DNA of 64,000 bases from Xenophilus sp. L33 (lineage in GTDB: Bacteria > Pseudomonadota > Gammaproteobacteria > Burkholderiales > Burkholderiaceae_C): NCBI RefSeq assembly GCF_009765735.1, contig NZ_LMUW01000023.1, forward strand, positions 45,535-109,534, read 5' to 3'. Position 1 is the first letter of the stretch. Every line of letters begins with the position of its first letter. Below the pieces are notes generated by a model, which worked only from the letters and a program-made list of their open reading frames with translations, was not told the DNA's origin and made no database searches. Made by a program: the position numbers and the translations under genes. Positions 1-8,012 of this stretch are shown piece after piece.

Positions 1-1
1 T

Positions 2-385
2 TCCTACCTGCTGAAGAAGGGCATCACTGCCCTGCCCTGCATCGGCGACGGCCGGCAGTCGGGCACCTCGGGTTCGCCCTCGATCCTCAACGCGTCGCCC
101 GAAGCCGCGACCGGCGGCAACCTGGCGCTGGTGAAGACCGGCGACCGGGTGCGCATCGACCTCAACAAGCGCAGCGCCGACATGCTGGTCTCCGACGAGG
201 AACTGGCGCGGCGCCGGGCCGAGCTGGTCGCCGCCGGCGGCTACAAGTACCCGGCCAGCCAGACGCCCTGGCAGGAGATCCAGCGCGGCATCGTCGACGA
301 ATTGGCAGAGGGCATGGTGCTGAAGCCCGCGGTCAAGTACCAGAAGGTGCACGCGACCTTCGGCATTCCGCGCGACAACCACTGA
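2..385 (+). CDS. IlvD/Edd-family dehydratase, C-terminal fragment
   Basis: Only the last 127 residues are in the window; the 5' part lies off the left edge. IlvD/Edd enzymes are Fe-S dehydratases acting on dihydroxy acids or sugar acids. The fragment has the conserved [10 protein letters not shown] stretch near residue 14 of the visible part, followed by [12 protein letters not shown], a form I associate with aldonic-acid dehydratases rather than with the IlvD of branched-chain amino acid synthesis. The tail (PWQEIQRG, then KYQKV) also fits that branch. Substrate cannot be fixed from the fragment. It converges on the lipoprotein gene at 425-961, with a strong hairpin between them. Confidence 0.85.
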   Translation, partial: SYLLKKGITALPCIGDGRQSGTSGSPSILNASPEAATGGNLALVKTGDRVRIDLNKRSADMLVSDEELARRRAELVAAGGYKYPASQTPWQEIQRGIVDELAEGMVLKPAVKYQKVHATFGIPRDNH

Positions 386-394
386 GCGCGCGGC

Positions 395-426
395 GACGGC
401 GGGCGGCCGCGCGCCGCCCCGCCGTC
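395..426. terminator. Bidirectional GC-rich terminator hairpin
   Basis: A 9-bp perfect inverted repeat, GACGGCGGG (395-403) with CCCGCCGTC (418-426), contains an inner CGGC/GCCG arm. It lies between two convergent genes and runs into the stop codon of the minus-strand one. There is no T tract, so intrinsic termination is inferred from position and stem strength. Confidence 0.5.
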
Positions 427-961
427 ACTTGCCCGGCGGGAAGCCCGTGAACATGCGGTCGAGCGCCGCCTGCAGCGTGGCGTTCATGCGGGCCGGGTCC
501 GGGTTGACCACGCTGCTGGCGGTGCCGCGCCACATCTCGCGGCGGGTCGTGCCGTTGAACATGTCGACCACCAGCGTGCCGACGTCGACGGTTTCGTCCG
601 GCGGCGGCGGCGAATTGGGCGGCGGCGGCCCGAAGCCACCCCATCCGAGGTAGCCCGGCCGCGAGGTGCGGCCGTTGTTGAAGCGCTCGCGCTCGGTGGT
701 GCTCACGTGGGCGTCGACGTGCACGTCGCCGTTGGCGGCGACCAGCCGCCAGCCGCGCGCCTGCAAGCGGGTGTCGATGCCCTGCACGATCGCCTGCTGC
801 ATCTCGGGGCTGGCGCCGTCCGGCTTGCCGAGCCAGCTGTAGCTGTGGACCTGCGAGAAGTCGGCGCCGGGATCGGCCGCGCTGCGCACCCGCGGGGCGT
901 TCGGGCTGGCGCAGGCCGCCAGCAGCAGCGCGAGGCCCAAGGCTGCGATTCGTCTCTTCAT
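425..961 (-). CDS. DUF4136-type lipoprotein
   Basis: This 178-residue protein starts with a lipoprotein signal (MKRRIAALGLALLLAAC, lipobox LAAC with Cys17), so it is predicted to be lipid-anchored in the envelope. The body matches the DUF4136 pattern: a D-F-x2-V-x-S-Y-x-W start (DFSQVHSYSW), then a conserved VGTLVVDMFN strand and a WRG(T/S)A motif. A proline-rich insert (GPPPPNSPPPPDE) lies near residue 115. No biochemical function is known to me. It is the last gene of a probable PAP2-ACP-ketosynthase-lipoprotein unit, 31 bp after the ketosynthase stop. Confidence 0.8.
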   Translation of the reverse strand: MKRRIAALGLALLLAACASPNAPRVRSAADPGADFSQVHSYSWLGKPDGASPEMQQAIVQGIDTRLQARGWRLVAANGDVHVDAHVSTTERERFNNGRTSRPGYLGWGGFGPPPPNSPPPPDETVDVGTLVVDMFNGTTRREMWRGTASSVVNPDPARMNATLQAALDRMFTGFPPGK

Positions 962-992
962 CTTCTTTCCGTTCCTGTGGTGGAGATGGGGT

Positions 993-2195
993 TCAAGCCC
1001 GCGTGAACAGCAGCACCGAATTCGTGCCGCCGAACGCGAAGGAGTTGCTGAGCGCGGCCTCGAGCGCCGGCGCGGCCTCGCCCCCGGCCGCGACCAGGTT
1101 CAGTTGGCAAGCCGGATCGACCTGCGTGCAATTGGCGTTGGGCAGCAGCCGGCCTCGCTGCAGCGCCAGCACCGTGATCACCGCCTCCAGCGCGCCGGCG
1201 GCGCCCAGCAGGTGGCCGTGCAGCGCCTTGGTCGAGCTGACCCGCAGTCGATCGAGGTCGTCGCCCCAGACCTGCGCCAGCGCGTCGCGCTCGATCGGGT
1301 CGCCGACCTTGGTGGCGGTGCCGTGCGCGTTGCAGTAGCCGATGTCCGCCGGCTGCAGCCCTGCCTCGCGCAGCGCCTGCCGCAGGGCGCGCGCCTGGCC
1401 GGCGGCGTCCGGCTTGGTGAGGTGCACCGCGTCGCAGCCGAGGCCCCAGCCGGCCAGGGTGGCATGGCTGCGGGCGCCGCGGGCACGGGCCCGTTCGGCC
1501 GATTCGAGCACCATGAAGGCCGCGCCTTCGCCCAGCGCGAAGCCATTGCGGTCGCTGGCGAAGGGCCGCACCGCCGTGGCCGCGTGCTGCGGATCGACGC
1601 TGGCCAGCGTCTGCATCGCCTGCCAGGCCAGCACCACGCCGGGCACGATCAGCGCTTCGCTACCGCCGGCGATCGCCAGGTCGACGTCGCCCCGGCGCAC
1701 CGCCTTGGCGGCCTCCGCGATGGCCACCGCCGACGAGGCGCAGGCCACCGAATAGGTCAGCACCGGGCCTTGCACGCCCTGGCGCATCGCCACGTGGGCG
1801 GCCGGCGCGTTGGGCATGAAGGCCGGGATGGTCAGCGGCGGCACCCGGCCACCGCCGCGGTAGGCGGCCTCCAGCGCCGCCGCGCCGCCCATGCCGCAGC
1901 CGGCGAAGACGCCGATGCGTTCGGGGTCGGCACTGCCGGCGGCCTCGGCGTCGCGCATCGCGAGGTCGGCGGCCGCGACAGCCAGTTGGCTCACCCGGTC
2001 GACGCCGGCCAGTTGCAGCTTGGTGAACCAGCGCGCGGCGTCGAAGGCCACGGTGGCCGCGATCGCCGGCTTGGGCAGTTCGGGAAAGATCGGCGCCAGG
2101 GCCGAGTCGCCGCGCATCAGCGCATCGAACAGGGCAGCCGGCGAGTCGCCGTGCGGCGCCATCACGCCCAGCCCGGTGACGACGACCTCGCTCAC
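993..2195 (-). CDS. Beta-ketoacyl-ACP synthase (FabF-like)
   Basis: A 400-residue thiolase-fold condensing enzyme expected to elongate an acyl chain carried on an acyl carrier protein. The Cys-His-His triad is visible: VACASSA (Cys about residue 153), NAHGTATKVGD (His about 292) and KALHGHLLGAAG (His about 327). The C-terminal FAFGGTN motif is present. The GTG start at 2195 overlaps the ACP stop codon (GTGA), which indicates translational coupling; the frame stays open further upstream but that part only reads through the ACP gene. It is not in a fab operon (no fabD, fabG or fabH), so it is probably a dedicated enzyme for a special lipid or short acyl product. Confidence 0.88.
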   Translation of the reverse strand: MSEVVVTGLGVMAPHGDSPAALFDALMRGDSALAPIFPELPKPAIAATVAFDAARWFTKLQLAGVDRVSQLAVAAADLAMRDAEAAGSADPERIGVFAGCGMGGAAALEAAYRGGGRVPPLTIPAFMPNAPAAHVAMRQGVQGPVLTYSVACASSAVAIAEAAKAVRRGDVDLAIAGGSEALIVPGVVLAWQAMQTLASVDPQHAATAVRPFASDRNGFALGEGAAFMVLESAERARARGARSHATLAGWGLGCDAVHLTKPDAAGQARALRQALREAGLQPADIGYCNAHGTATKVGDPIERDALAQVWGDDLDRLRVSSTKALHGHLLGAAGALEAVITVLALQRGRLLPNANCTQVDPACQLNLVAAGGEAAPALEAALSNSFAFGGTNSVLLFTRA

Positions 2196-2431
2196 GTGGT
2201 CTGCGCCGCCCGGACCTTGTCGACCACCGCGGCGAGCTCGGCCAGCGTGTCGATGTTCGGGTCGTCGTCCGGCATGACGATCTTGAAATGGTCCTCGATC
2301 GCGAAGACGAATTCGACCAGGGCCAGCGAATCGAAGCCCTTCTCGCGCATCGACGCATGGGGATCGAGCGCCGAGGCCTCGATGCCGTACTTCTCGTGGA
2401 TCAGGTCCTGCAATTCCTTCAGCGAACTCAT
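2192..2431 (-). CDS. Acyl carrier protein
   Basis: A 79-residue acidic protein with the 4'-phosphopantetheine attachment motif GFDSLALVE (Ser35), followed by the helix VFAIEDHFKI typical of ACPs. Length matches the 75-85 residue norm. It overlaps the ketosynthase by 4 bp, so the two are almost certainly partners. It differs from a housekeeping AcpP: the motif is FDSL with a hydrophobic LVEFVF helix, and the neighbours are not fab genes. A specialised ACP feeding the adjacent ketosynthase is the simplest reading. Confidence 0.92.
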   Translation of the reverse strand: MSSLKELQDLIHEKYGIEASALDPHASMREKGFDSLALVEFVFAIEDHFKIVMPDDDPNIDTLAELAAVVDKVRAAQTT

Positions 2432-2509
2432 CGTGCGATGTCCGTCGTCTTGTTTCTCTGCCCCGACCGATCCCCGCCGAAGGCACTGTGGTGAATGGCG
2501 CCCGGTCTC

Positions 2510-3271
2510 TCAACCCCTCCTGGCTGGGCCGCCGAATCGGCCTGCGGGCACGGTCGCTTCATGATATCCGCTCTGCTCGCGCCCTCGCGGCCGGCGCCCC
2601 GGGCGCCAGTGCAGCGAAGGCCATGCAAAGGCGATGCCGAGCGCCGCGCCGGCGACCACGTCCAGCGCCACGTGCTGCTTGACCGCCAGCGTCGACCAGG
2701 CGATGGCCGCGAACCAGACCGCGTTGACGATCCGCAGCCAGGCCGGCGCGCCGGCCTCGCGCAGGATGTGCTCGACCCAGAGCGCGGTGAACATCGCGAT
2801 CGCCACGTGCATCGACGGGCAGGCATTGCCGGCCGCGTCGACGCCCTGCAGGATCGCGAAGCCGGGGAAGTCGGTGGGCTCCAGCGCCATCGGCGGCGCC
2901 TGCGTCGGCCAGGCGTAGAACAGGGCCAGCCCGGTGATGCACAGGGCACCGGCCCAGAGGCCGTAGACCAGCAGTTCGCGAAAACGCAGCTGCAGCCCGG
3001 GCGCCACGCCGACGTAGACCCAGAGCGAGAAGTAAGGCACCAGCGCCCAGGGATGGAAGCCGACCAGCCGATCGACCGCGGTCAGCGGCATGACCGTGAC
3101 CGGATGCACCGGCTGGCGCAGCAGGTGGAAGTAGCCGATGAAGAAGAGCCAGGTGAAGGCAGTGGTGCCGACCACCTTGAGCGCCAGGTGGCGCCGGATC
3201 CGCAGCCAGATGTCGAACTGCCAGCCTGGCGGGGAAACGGGCGCCAGGCGCAGGTCGGTGGATGGATTCAT
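2510..3271 (-). CDS. PAP2-superfamily membrane phosphatase/transferase
   Basis: A 253-residue integral membrane protein with about six hydrophobic segments. The PAP2 catalytic signature is present as PSMH (in NACPSMHVAIAM) and KQHVALD (H-x3-D), the form seen in the Aur1/inositol-phosphotransferase-like branch rather than the classic PSGH/SRxxxxxHxxxD of lipid phosphatases. Such enzymes remove or transfer phosphate head groups of lipids at the membrane. It is 78 bp upstream of the ACP and probably starts the ACP-ketosynthase-lipoprotein unit, which suggests a role in making or remodelling a lipid. The ATG at 3271 is taken as start because the upstream frame belongs to the antisense of the kinase gene. 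Confidence 0.85.
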   Translation of the reverse strand: MNPSTDLRLAPVSPPGWQFDIWLRIRRHLALKVVGTTAFTWLFFIGYFHLLRQPVHPVTVMPLTAVDRLVGFHPWALVPYFSLWVYVGVAPGLQLRFRELLVYGLWAGALCITGLALFYAWPTQAPPMALEPTDFPGFAILQGVDAAGNACPSMHVAIAMFTALWVEHILREAGAPAWLRIVNAVWFAAIAWSTLAVKQHVALDVVAGAALGIAFAWPSLHWRPGRRPRGREQSGYHEATVPAGRFGGPARRG

Positions 3272-3336
3272 GGGCTGGAACGGGACATCGGGCACCGAGC
3301 ATGCCTGCTGCACGCCCAATCCGCAAACCCCCGAGC

Positions 3337-4665
3337 CTACAGAATCAAGATGGCACGGAAGTCGTTGACGTTGGTGTGCGTCGGCCCGGTCACCAGCAAG
3401 TCGCCGATGGCCTCGAAGTAGCCGTAGGCGTCGTTGCGGTCGAGGTGGTCCGCGAGCTTCCGGCCGGCGGCCTCGGCCCGGCGCAGCGTGTCGGGCGTGA
3501 CCAGCGCGCCGGCGTTGTCCTCGACGCCGTCGATGCCGTCGGTGTCGGCGGCCAGCGCCCAGATGCCCGCGCGGCCGGCCAGCGCGCCGGCCAGGCCGAG
3601 GCAGAACTCGCCGGCCCGGCCGCCGCGTCCGCGTGCCTGGCCGGGCTTGCGCTGCCGGATCGTCACCGTGGTCTCGCCGCCCGAGAGGATCACGCAGGGC
3701 CGCGCGAAGGGTTCGCCGCGCAGCGACACCGCGCGCGCCAGCGCCGCGTGCACCTTGCCGACCTCGCGCGATTCGCCCTCGATCTCGTCGCTCAGGACGT
3801 GCGCCGGCAGGCCCGCGGCGCGCGCAGCAGCCGCGGCCGCTTCGAGCGACTGCAACGGCGTGGCGATCAAGTGGGTGACGTGACCGGCGAAGACCGCGTC
3901 GCCCGGCTTGGGCGTCTCGAGCGCGCCGCTTTCGAGCCGGGCGCGCACCGGCGGCGGCACCTCGATGCCGTAGCGGTCGAGGATCGCCAGCGCCTCGGCG
4001 CAGGTGCTGGCGTCGGGCACGGTGGGCCCGCTGGCGATGACGGCCGGGTCGTCGCCCGGCACGTCGCTGATGGTCAGGGTGACGACCCGCGCCGGCGCGC
4101 AGGCGGCCGCCAGCCGGCCCCCCTTGATGCGCGACAGGTGCTTGCGCACGCAGTTCATCTCGCCGATGTGGGCGCCCGATTCGAGCAGTTGCGTGTTGAT
4201 GCGCTGCTTGTCGGCCAGGGTGAGGCCTTCGGCCGGCAGGGTGAGCAAGGCGGAGCCGCCGCCCGAGATCAGGCACAGCACCAGGTCGTCGGCCGTCAGG
4301 CCTTCGGTCAGCGCCAGGATGCGCTCGGCCGCCTTCAGGCCGGCTTCATCGGGCACCGGATGCGCGGCCTCGACCACCTCGATGCGCTCGGCCAGGCCTT
4401 CGGGGCGCGGCGGGATGTGGCCGTAGCGGGTGACCACCAGGCCCGAGAGCGGCGCCTCGGCCGGCCACAGCGCCTCCAGCGCCTGGGCCATCGAGGCACC
4501 GGCCTTGCCAGCGCCGAGCACCAGCGTGCGGCCCTTCGGCGGCGGCGGCAGGCAGGGGCCCATGCTGGCCAGCGGCAGCGCGCGCTCGACCGCCACGCGG
4601 TAGAGGTGTTCGAGGAATTCGCGCGGCGCATGCCGCGGGTCGGGCGTCGATGTCGATGAATCCAT
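3337..4665 (-). CDS. ttuD: Glycerate 2-kinase (GckA/TtuD, MOFRL family)
   Basis: This 442-residue protein belongs to the DUF4147/MOFRL glycerate kinase family, which phosphorylates D-glycerate to 2-phosphoglycerate. Family motifs: VLGAGKAGASMA near residue 50, LISGGGSALL near 135, SDVPGDDPAVIASGPT near 205, and the C-terminal MOFRL part (SGGETTVTI; DTDGIDG; GPTHTNVND). It completes the glyoxylate, tartronate semialdehyde, glycerate route with gcl, hyi and glxR at 34-38 kb. It lies 108 bp downstream of puuD in the same direction. Annotations in related species also call this family hydroxypyruvate reductase, but the fold and motifs support a kinase. Confidence 0.9.
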   Translation of the reverse strand: MDSSTSTPDPRHAPREFLEHLYRVAVERALPLASMGPCLPPPPKGRTLVLGAGKAGASMAQALEALWPAEAPLSGLVVTRYGHIPPRPEGLAERIEVVEAAHPVPDEAGLKAAERILALTEGLTADDLVLCLISGGGSALLTLPAEGLTLADKQRINTQLLESGAHIGEMNCVRKHLSRIKGGRLAAACAPARVVTLTISDVPGDDPAVIASGPTVPDASTCAEALAILDRYGIEVPPPVRARLESGALETPKPGDAVFAGHVTHLIATPLQSLEAAAAAARAAGLPAHVLSDEIEGESREVGKVHAALARAVSLRGEPFARPCVILSGGETTVTIRQRKPGQARGRGGRAGEFCLGLAGALAGRAGIWALAADTDGIDGVEDNAGALVTPDTLRRAEAAGRKLADHLDRNDAYGYFEAIGDLLVTGPTHTNVNDFRAILIL

Positions 4666-4742
4666 GAATGTCTCCAGCCCTCGAATCTACCTCGCCGGAA
4701 GCCCGGATCGCGCCAGCGAGTCGGCCCCGGCAGGGGGCGGGC

Positions 4743-4761
4743 GCCCGCACGCGGTGCGGGC
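4743..4761 (-). terminator. GC-rich hairpin after puuD
   Basis: A perfect 8-bp stem, GCCCGCAC/GTGCGGGC, with a 3-base loop starts 12 bases after the puuD stop codon, between puuD and the glycerate kinase. No T run follows, so it may weaken rather than stop read-through, or protect the puuD message end. Confidence 0.45.
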
Positions 4762-4773
4762 AAGGGGGCGTGC

Positions 4774-5979
4774 CTATTTCGTCGGCGCGCCGCCCTCGAA
4801 CCACTTGCCGATCAGCGCACGCTCGGCATCGGTGATCCCGGTGGCGTTGTTCATCGGCATGATCTTGGTCACCACCGCCTGCTGGTAGACCATCTGCGCA
4901 TGCGCGGCCACCTGCTCCGGCGAGTCGAGCCGCACGTTCTTCATCTGCATGGTGGCGCCGTGGCACATGTAGCAGCGCTGCTCGAGCACCTTCTGCACCT
5001 CGCCGTACGACACCTTCTGCGCGACCGAACCGGGCGCCGGCGGCGCTTCGGGCGCCGGCTTGAGCCAGATGATGGTCAGGCCCAGCACCACGACGCCGAA
5101 CAGCGCGTAGGGCAGCGGATTGCGCGCGTTGCCGAGCTTGAAGCGGTGCCGCACCACGAAGAACTGCCGGATCGCCGCGCCGCCCAGCATGATGAGCAGC
5201 AGCACGATCCAGTTGTACTGGTTGCTGTAGGTGAAGCTGTAGTGGTTGCTCAGCATCGCGAACAGCACCGGCAGCGTGAAGTAGGTGTTGTGCACGCTGC
5301 GCTGCTTGCCGCGCTGGCCGTGGACCGGGTCCACCGGCTTGCCCTCGCGCAGCGCCTGCACGTTCTTGCGCTGGCCCGGGATGATCCAGAAGAAGACGTT
5401 GCCGCTCATGGTCGTGGCCATCATGGCGCCGACCAGCAGGAAGGCCGCGCGGCCGGCGAACCAGTGGCAGGCCAGCCAGGCCGCGAAGGCGATGAAGATC
5501 GCGATCAGCACGCCGACCACGGTGTCGCCGTTCTTGCCCTTGCCGAAGATCTGGCAGATGCCGTCGTAGACCATCCAGAAGACCACGAAGAAGGCCAGCG
5601 CGACCGCGATCGCTGCGCCGGGCTGCCAGTCCATCTTCGACTTGTCGATCAGGTAGGTGCTGGCGTTCCAGAGGTAGGAGACGGTGAACAGCGAGAAGCC
5701 GGTGATCCAGGTGCTGTAGCTTTCCCAGTAGGACCAGTGCAGGTGGTCCGGCAGCTTCTTGGGCGACAGCGTGTACTTCTGCATGTTGTAGAAGCCGCCG
5801 CCGTGCACCGCCCACTGCTCGCCGCCGACGCCCTTGTCGAGCGACTCGGGGTCCTGCGGCTTCTCGAGGCTGTTGTCCAGCATCACGAAGTAGAAGGAGG
5901 CCCCGATCCAGGCCATGGCGGTGACGACGTGGACCCAGCGAAGCAGCAGGTTGGCCCAGTCGAGGTAGTAACTTTCCAT
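4774..5979 (-). CDS. puuD: Membrane urate oxidase with cytochrome c domain (PuuD)
   Basis: This 401-residue protein matches PuuD, the integral-membrane urate hydroxylase that makes 5-hydroxyisourate and passes electrons to the respiratory chain. The first 300 residues hold roughly eight membrane helices, starting with LLLRWVHVVTAMAWIG near residue 12. The C-terminal part is a monohaem cytochrome c domain: CYMCH at 336-340 and a probable axial Met in KIMPMNN near 374. It acts immediately before UraH and UraD, both encoded nearby. It replaces the soluble UaZ or flavin HpxO urate oxidases, neither of which is seen here. A TGTATACA operator lies about 145 bp upstream of the start. Confidence 0.95.
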   Translation of the reverse strand: MESYYLDWANLLLRWVHVVTAMAWIGASFYFVMLDNSLEKPQDPESLDKGVGGEQWAVHGGGFYNMQKYTLSPKKLPDHLHWSYWESYSTWITGFSLFTVSYLWNASTYLIDKSKMDWQPGAAIAVALAFFVVFWMVYDGICQIFGKGKNGDTVVGVLIAIFIAFAAWLACHWFAGRAAFLLVGAMMATTMSGNVFFWIIPGQRKNVQALREGKPVDPVHGQRGKQRSVHNTYFTLPVLFAMLSNHYSFTYSNQYNWIVLLLIMLGGAAIRQFFVVRHRFKLGNARNPLPYALFGVVVLGLTIIWLKPAPEAPPAPGSVAQKVSYGEVQKVLEQRCYMCHGATMQMKNVRLDSPEQVAAHAQMVYQQAVVTKIMPMNNATGITDAERALIGKWFEGGAPTK

Positions 5980-6121
5980 TCGCGCTCAACCTTGTCGGCG
6001 CGCGGTCGCGCCGTGGTGATGTCCAGGCCTGCTCACCACTGCGGGCGCTGTAAGCAGAGAAAGTACCGCGAACGCAGACCCCGGGGAAGGTCTCGCTCCG
6101 CTGCGGCTTGTTGTGGACGCG

Positions 6122-6133
6122 AGTGTATACACT
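6122..6133. promoter_or_regulatory. GntR-type operator upstream of puuD
   Basis: A perfect 12-bp palindrome, AGTGTATACACT, lies in the 207-bp gap between puuD and xdhC. Read on the minus strand it is preceded by AAA, giving AAAAGTGTATACA, identical to the site at 7981 on the plus strand. The shared core suggests the same regulator, most likely the GntR protein encoded at 8013-8687. Confidence 0.65.
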
Positions 6134-6186
6134 TTTGGGGCCTAGACGGTGCTTTTCGTGTCAATCGGGCTGGTGGAAAACCCTGA

Positions 6187-7005
6187 TCAGCCTCTTGCAG
6201 CCGAAAGCGATTGCAACAACTGTGCCGCCACCGCGACCGCGATCACCTCCGGTTCCTTGCCGCCGATGCCGGGCACACCGATCGGGCAGGTGATGCGCGC
6301 CATCTCGTCGGCCGTGAAGCCGCGCGCCTCGAGCCGATGACGGAAGGTCGCCCACTTGGTCTTGCTGCCGATGAGGCCGACGTAAGGCAGGTCGTCGCGC
6401 TCGCGGATGCGCTTCAGGCAGGCGATCACGATGTCGAGGTCCTCGGCATGGCTGAAGCTCATGATCAGCACGCGCGAGCGGGGCGCGAGCTCGGCCACCG
6501 CGTCCTGTACCGGATCCGAATGCTCGGTGTGGACCTGCGCCGGCAAGGCGTCCGGGAAGACGCCGTCGCGGCTGTCGATCCAGCGCACGCCGAAGGGCAG
6601 GCCCGCCAGCAGCCGCGCCAGCGCCGCGCCGACGTGGCCGCCGCCGAAGAGCGCGACCGGATCGAGCCGCGCCACCAGTTCGCTCTGCAGCAGCCGGGCG
6701 TCCTCGGCGGTGATCCGCTGGTAGCTGAGGAAGACCACGCCGCCGCAGCACTGGCCGAGGCTGGGCCCGAGCGGATAGCGCCGCACGCCGTCGATCGGCT
6801 TGCCGCCGGCCAGCCATTCGCGCGCCTCGTCGCTGGCCTGGAATTCGAGCTGGCCGCCGCCGATGGTGCCGGTCAGGCCGTCGGCCCAGACCGCCATCCA
6901 GGTGCCGGCCTCGCGCGGCGCCGAGCCCTGGGTCGAGACGATCCGCACCAAGACGCCGTCCTCGCGCGCCAGCCGGGCCAGCAGTTCGTCGACAGCGCCG
7001 GTCAT
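6187..7005 (-). CDS. xdhC: Xanthine dehydrogenase accessory protein XdhC
   Basis: XdhC binds molybdenum cofactor, helps its sulfuration and inserts it into xanthine dehydrogenase. The 272-residue product has the N-terminal XdhC/CoxI motif (VRIVSTQGSAPREAG, then GTIGGGQLE) and a C-terminal Rossmann-like domain (ALFGGGHVGAALARLL; YVGLIGSKTKW; CPIGVPGIGGKEPEVIA). The ATG at 7005 has a GGAG box at a suitable distance; a GTG at 7038 would add 11 residues. The dehydrogenase genes xdhA and xdhB are not in the window, so xdhC is separated from its client. It is upstream of puuD in the same direction. Confidence 0.92.
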   Translation of the reverse strand: MTGAVDELLARLAREDGVLVRIVSTQGSAPREAGTWMAVWADGLTGTIGGGQLEFQASDEAREWLAGGKPIDGVRRYPLGPSLGQCCGGVVFLSYQRITAEDARLLQSELVARLDPVALFGGGHVGAALARLLAGLPFGVRWIDSRDGVFPDALPAQVHTEHSDPVQDAVAELAPRSRVLIMSFSHAEDLDIVIACLKRIRERDDLPYVGLIGSKTKWATFRHRLEARGFTADEMARITCPIGVPGIGGKEPEVIAVAVAAQLLQSLSAARG

Positions 7006-7061
7006 GCGCGCGGCTCCGAAGGTGCGCGAGCCTGCCACCGTCGCAGGGTATAAACCCGCCG

Positions 7062-7574
7062 ATGCACGTTTCCCAGACCCTGCGTCGCCTCGCCCAAGCG
7101 GCGATGCTCCTGTCCGCGCTCTGCCTGGCCGCCTGCGGCAGCCGCCCGGCCTTCGACCGCTCGGTGCCAGGCCAGCTCAGCAGCGCCACCGGCGGACCGT
7201 CGGCCGGCCGCAACCCTGCCCCACCGCCCTCGAACGCCACCACGCCGCGCGCCTACCGGGTCGACGCCGCGAAGCATCTCTACGCGCTCAACCGCGACCG
7301 CATCTACGCCGGCAAGCTGCCGCCGCTGCTCTACGCGGTCGGCACGCTGCAGGTGCGGCTGGATGCGAAGGGCCAGGTGCTGTCGATGCACTGGGCCCGT
7401 GCGCCGAGCCACGCGCCCGAGGTCATCGCCGAGATCGAGCGCACCGTGCTCGCCGCCGCGCCCTACCCGGCCCCGACGCAGATGGGCGGCGTCACCTGGA
7501 CCGACACCTGGCTGTGGGACGAAGGCGGGCATTTCCAGCTCGATACCTTGAGCGAAGGACAGCTGCAGGAATAG
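7062..7574 (+). CDS. Lipoprotein with TonB C-terminal-like domain
   Basis: A 170-residue predicted lipoprotein: the signal segment ends in LCLAAC (Cys near residue 24), followed by a low-complexity Pro/Ala linker. The C-terminal half (AKHLYALN, then GTLQVRLDAKGQVLSMHWARAP) resembles the TonB/TolA C-terminal fold found in many stand-alone periplasmic proteins of this group. No pathway role is evident. It is divergent from xdhC and ends two bases before the uraH stop codon, so the two genes converge tightly. Confidence 0.65.
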   Translation: MHVSQTLRRLAQAAMLLSALCLAACGSRPAFDRSVPGQLSSATGGPSAGRNPAPPPSNATTPRAYRVDAAKHLYALNRDRIYAGKLPPLLYAVGTLQVRLDAKGQVLSMHWARAPSHAPEVIAEIERTVLAAAPYPAPTQMGGVTWTDTWLWDEGGHFQLDTLSEGQLQE

Positions 7575-7576
7575 CG

Positions 7577-7939
7577 TCAGGAGCCGCGGTAGGTCGCGTA
7601 CGACCACGGGCTCACCAGCAGCGGCACGTGGTAGTGCTGGTCGGCATGCGCGACGCCGAAGTCCAGCGCCACCCGGTTCAGGAAGTTCGGCTCCGGCAAG
7701 CTCACGCCGCGGGCCTTGAAGTAGCCGGCGACATCGAACACCAGCCGGTAGGTGCCGGTTCTGAGCGACTGGTTGTCGTAGAGCGGCCCGTCGCTGCGGC
7801 CGTCGGCATTCAGATGGAAGCGCCGCACCAGCGTGGCGCGCGCGTCCTCGCCGGTACCGTCGGTGGTGAACAGCGCCACCTCCATGCCGGCCGCCGGGCC
7901 GCCGTGCATGGTGTCCAGGACGTGTGTGCTCAATCCCAT
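7577..7939 (-). CDS. uraH: 5-hydroxyisourate hydrolase (transthyretin-like)
   Basis: UraH hydrolyses 5-hydroxyisourate, the PuuD product, to OHCU. The 120-residue protein has the family signatures LSTHVLDTMHGGPA at the N-terminus and the closing YRGS tetrapeptide that forms part of the active site; HxxVPLLVSPWSYATYRG precedes it. The ATG at 7939 is preceded by AAGGAG. Length fits the 110-120 norm and there is no signal peptide, so it is cytosolic. It is divergent from the GntR gene across a 73-bp region holding a TGTATACA operator. Confidence 0.96.
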   Translation of the reverse strand: MGLSTHVLDTMHGGPAAGMEVALFTTDGTGEDARATLVRRFHLNADGRSDGPLYDNQSLRTGTYRLVFDVAGYFKARGVSLPEPNFLNRVALDFGVAHADQHYHVPLLVSPWSYATYRGS

Positions 7940-7980
7940 CGGAAAGCTCCTTGATGCATTGGGGAAATTACGGTCGACAA

Positions 7981-7994
7981 AAGTGTATACAGTT
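7981..7994. promoter_or_regulatory. GntR-type operator between uraH and gntR
   Basis: AAGTGTATACAGTT, with the palindromic core TGTATACA at 7984-7991, lies 45 bp from the uraH start and 22 bp from the GntR start. Binding here would cover both divergent promoters and give autoregulation. The core is shared with sites at 6122 and 18963. Confidence 0.65.
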
Positions 7995-8012
7995 ATCGGC
8001 TTTGGGTCTATC

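Noticed and set aside
2196..2513. N-terminal extension of the ketosynthase
   Set aside because: It is the ACP gene read in a different frame; the GTG overlapping the ACP stop gives the expected 400-residue enzyme.
7833..8012. Upstream extension of the GntR frame
   Set aside because: It runs antisense through the uraH start and the operator; the conserved winged helix begins after 8013.
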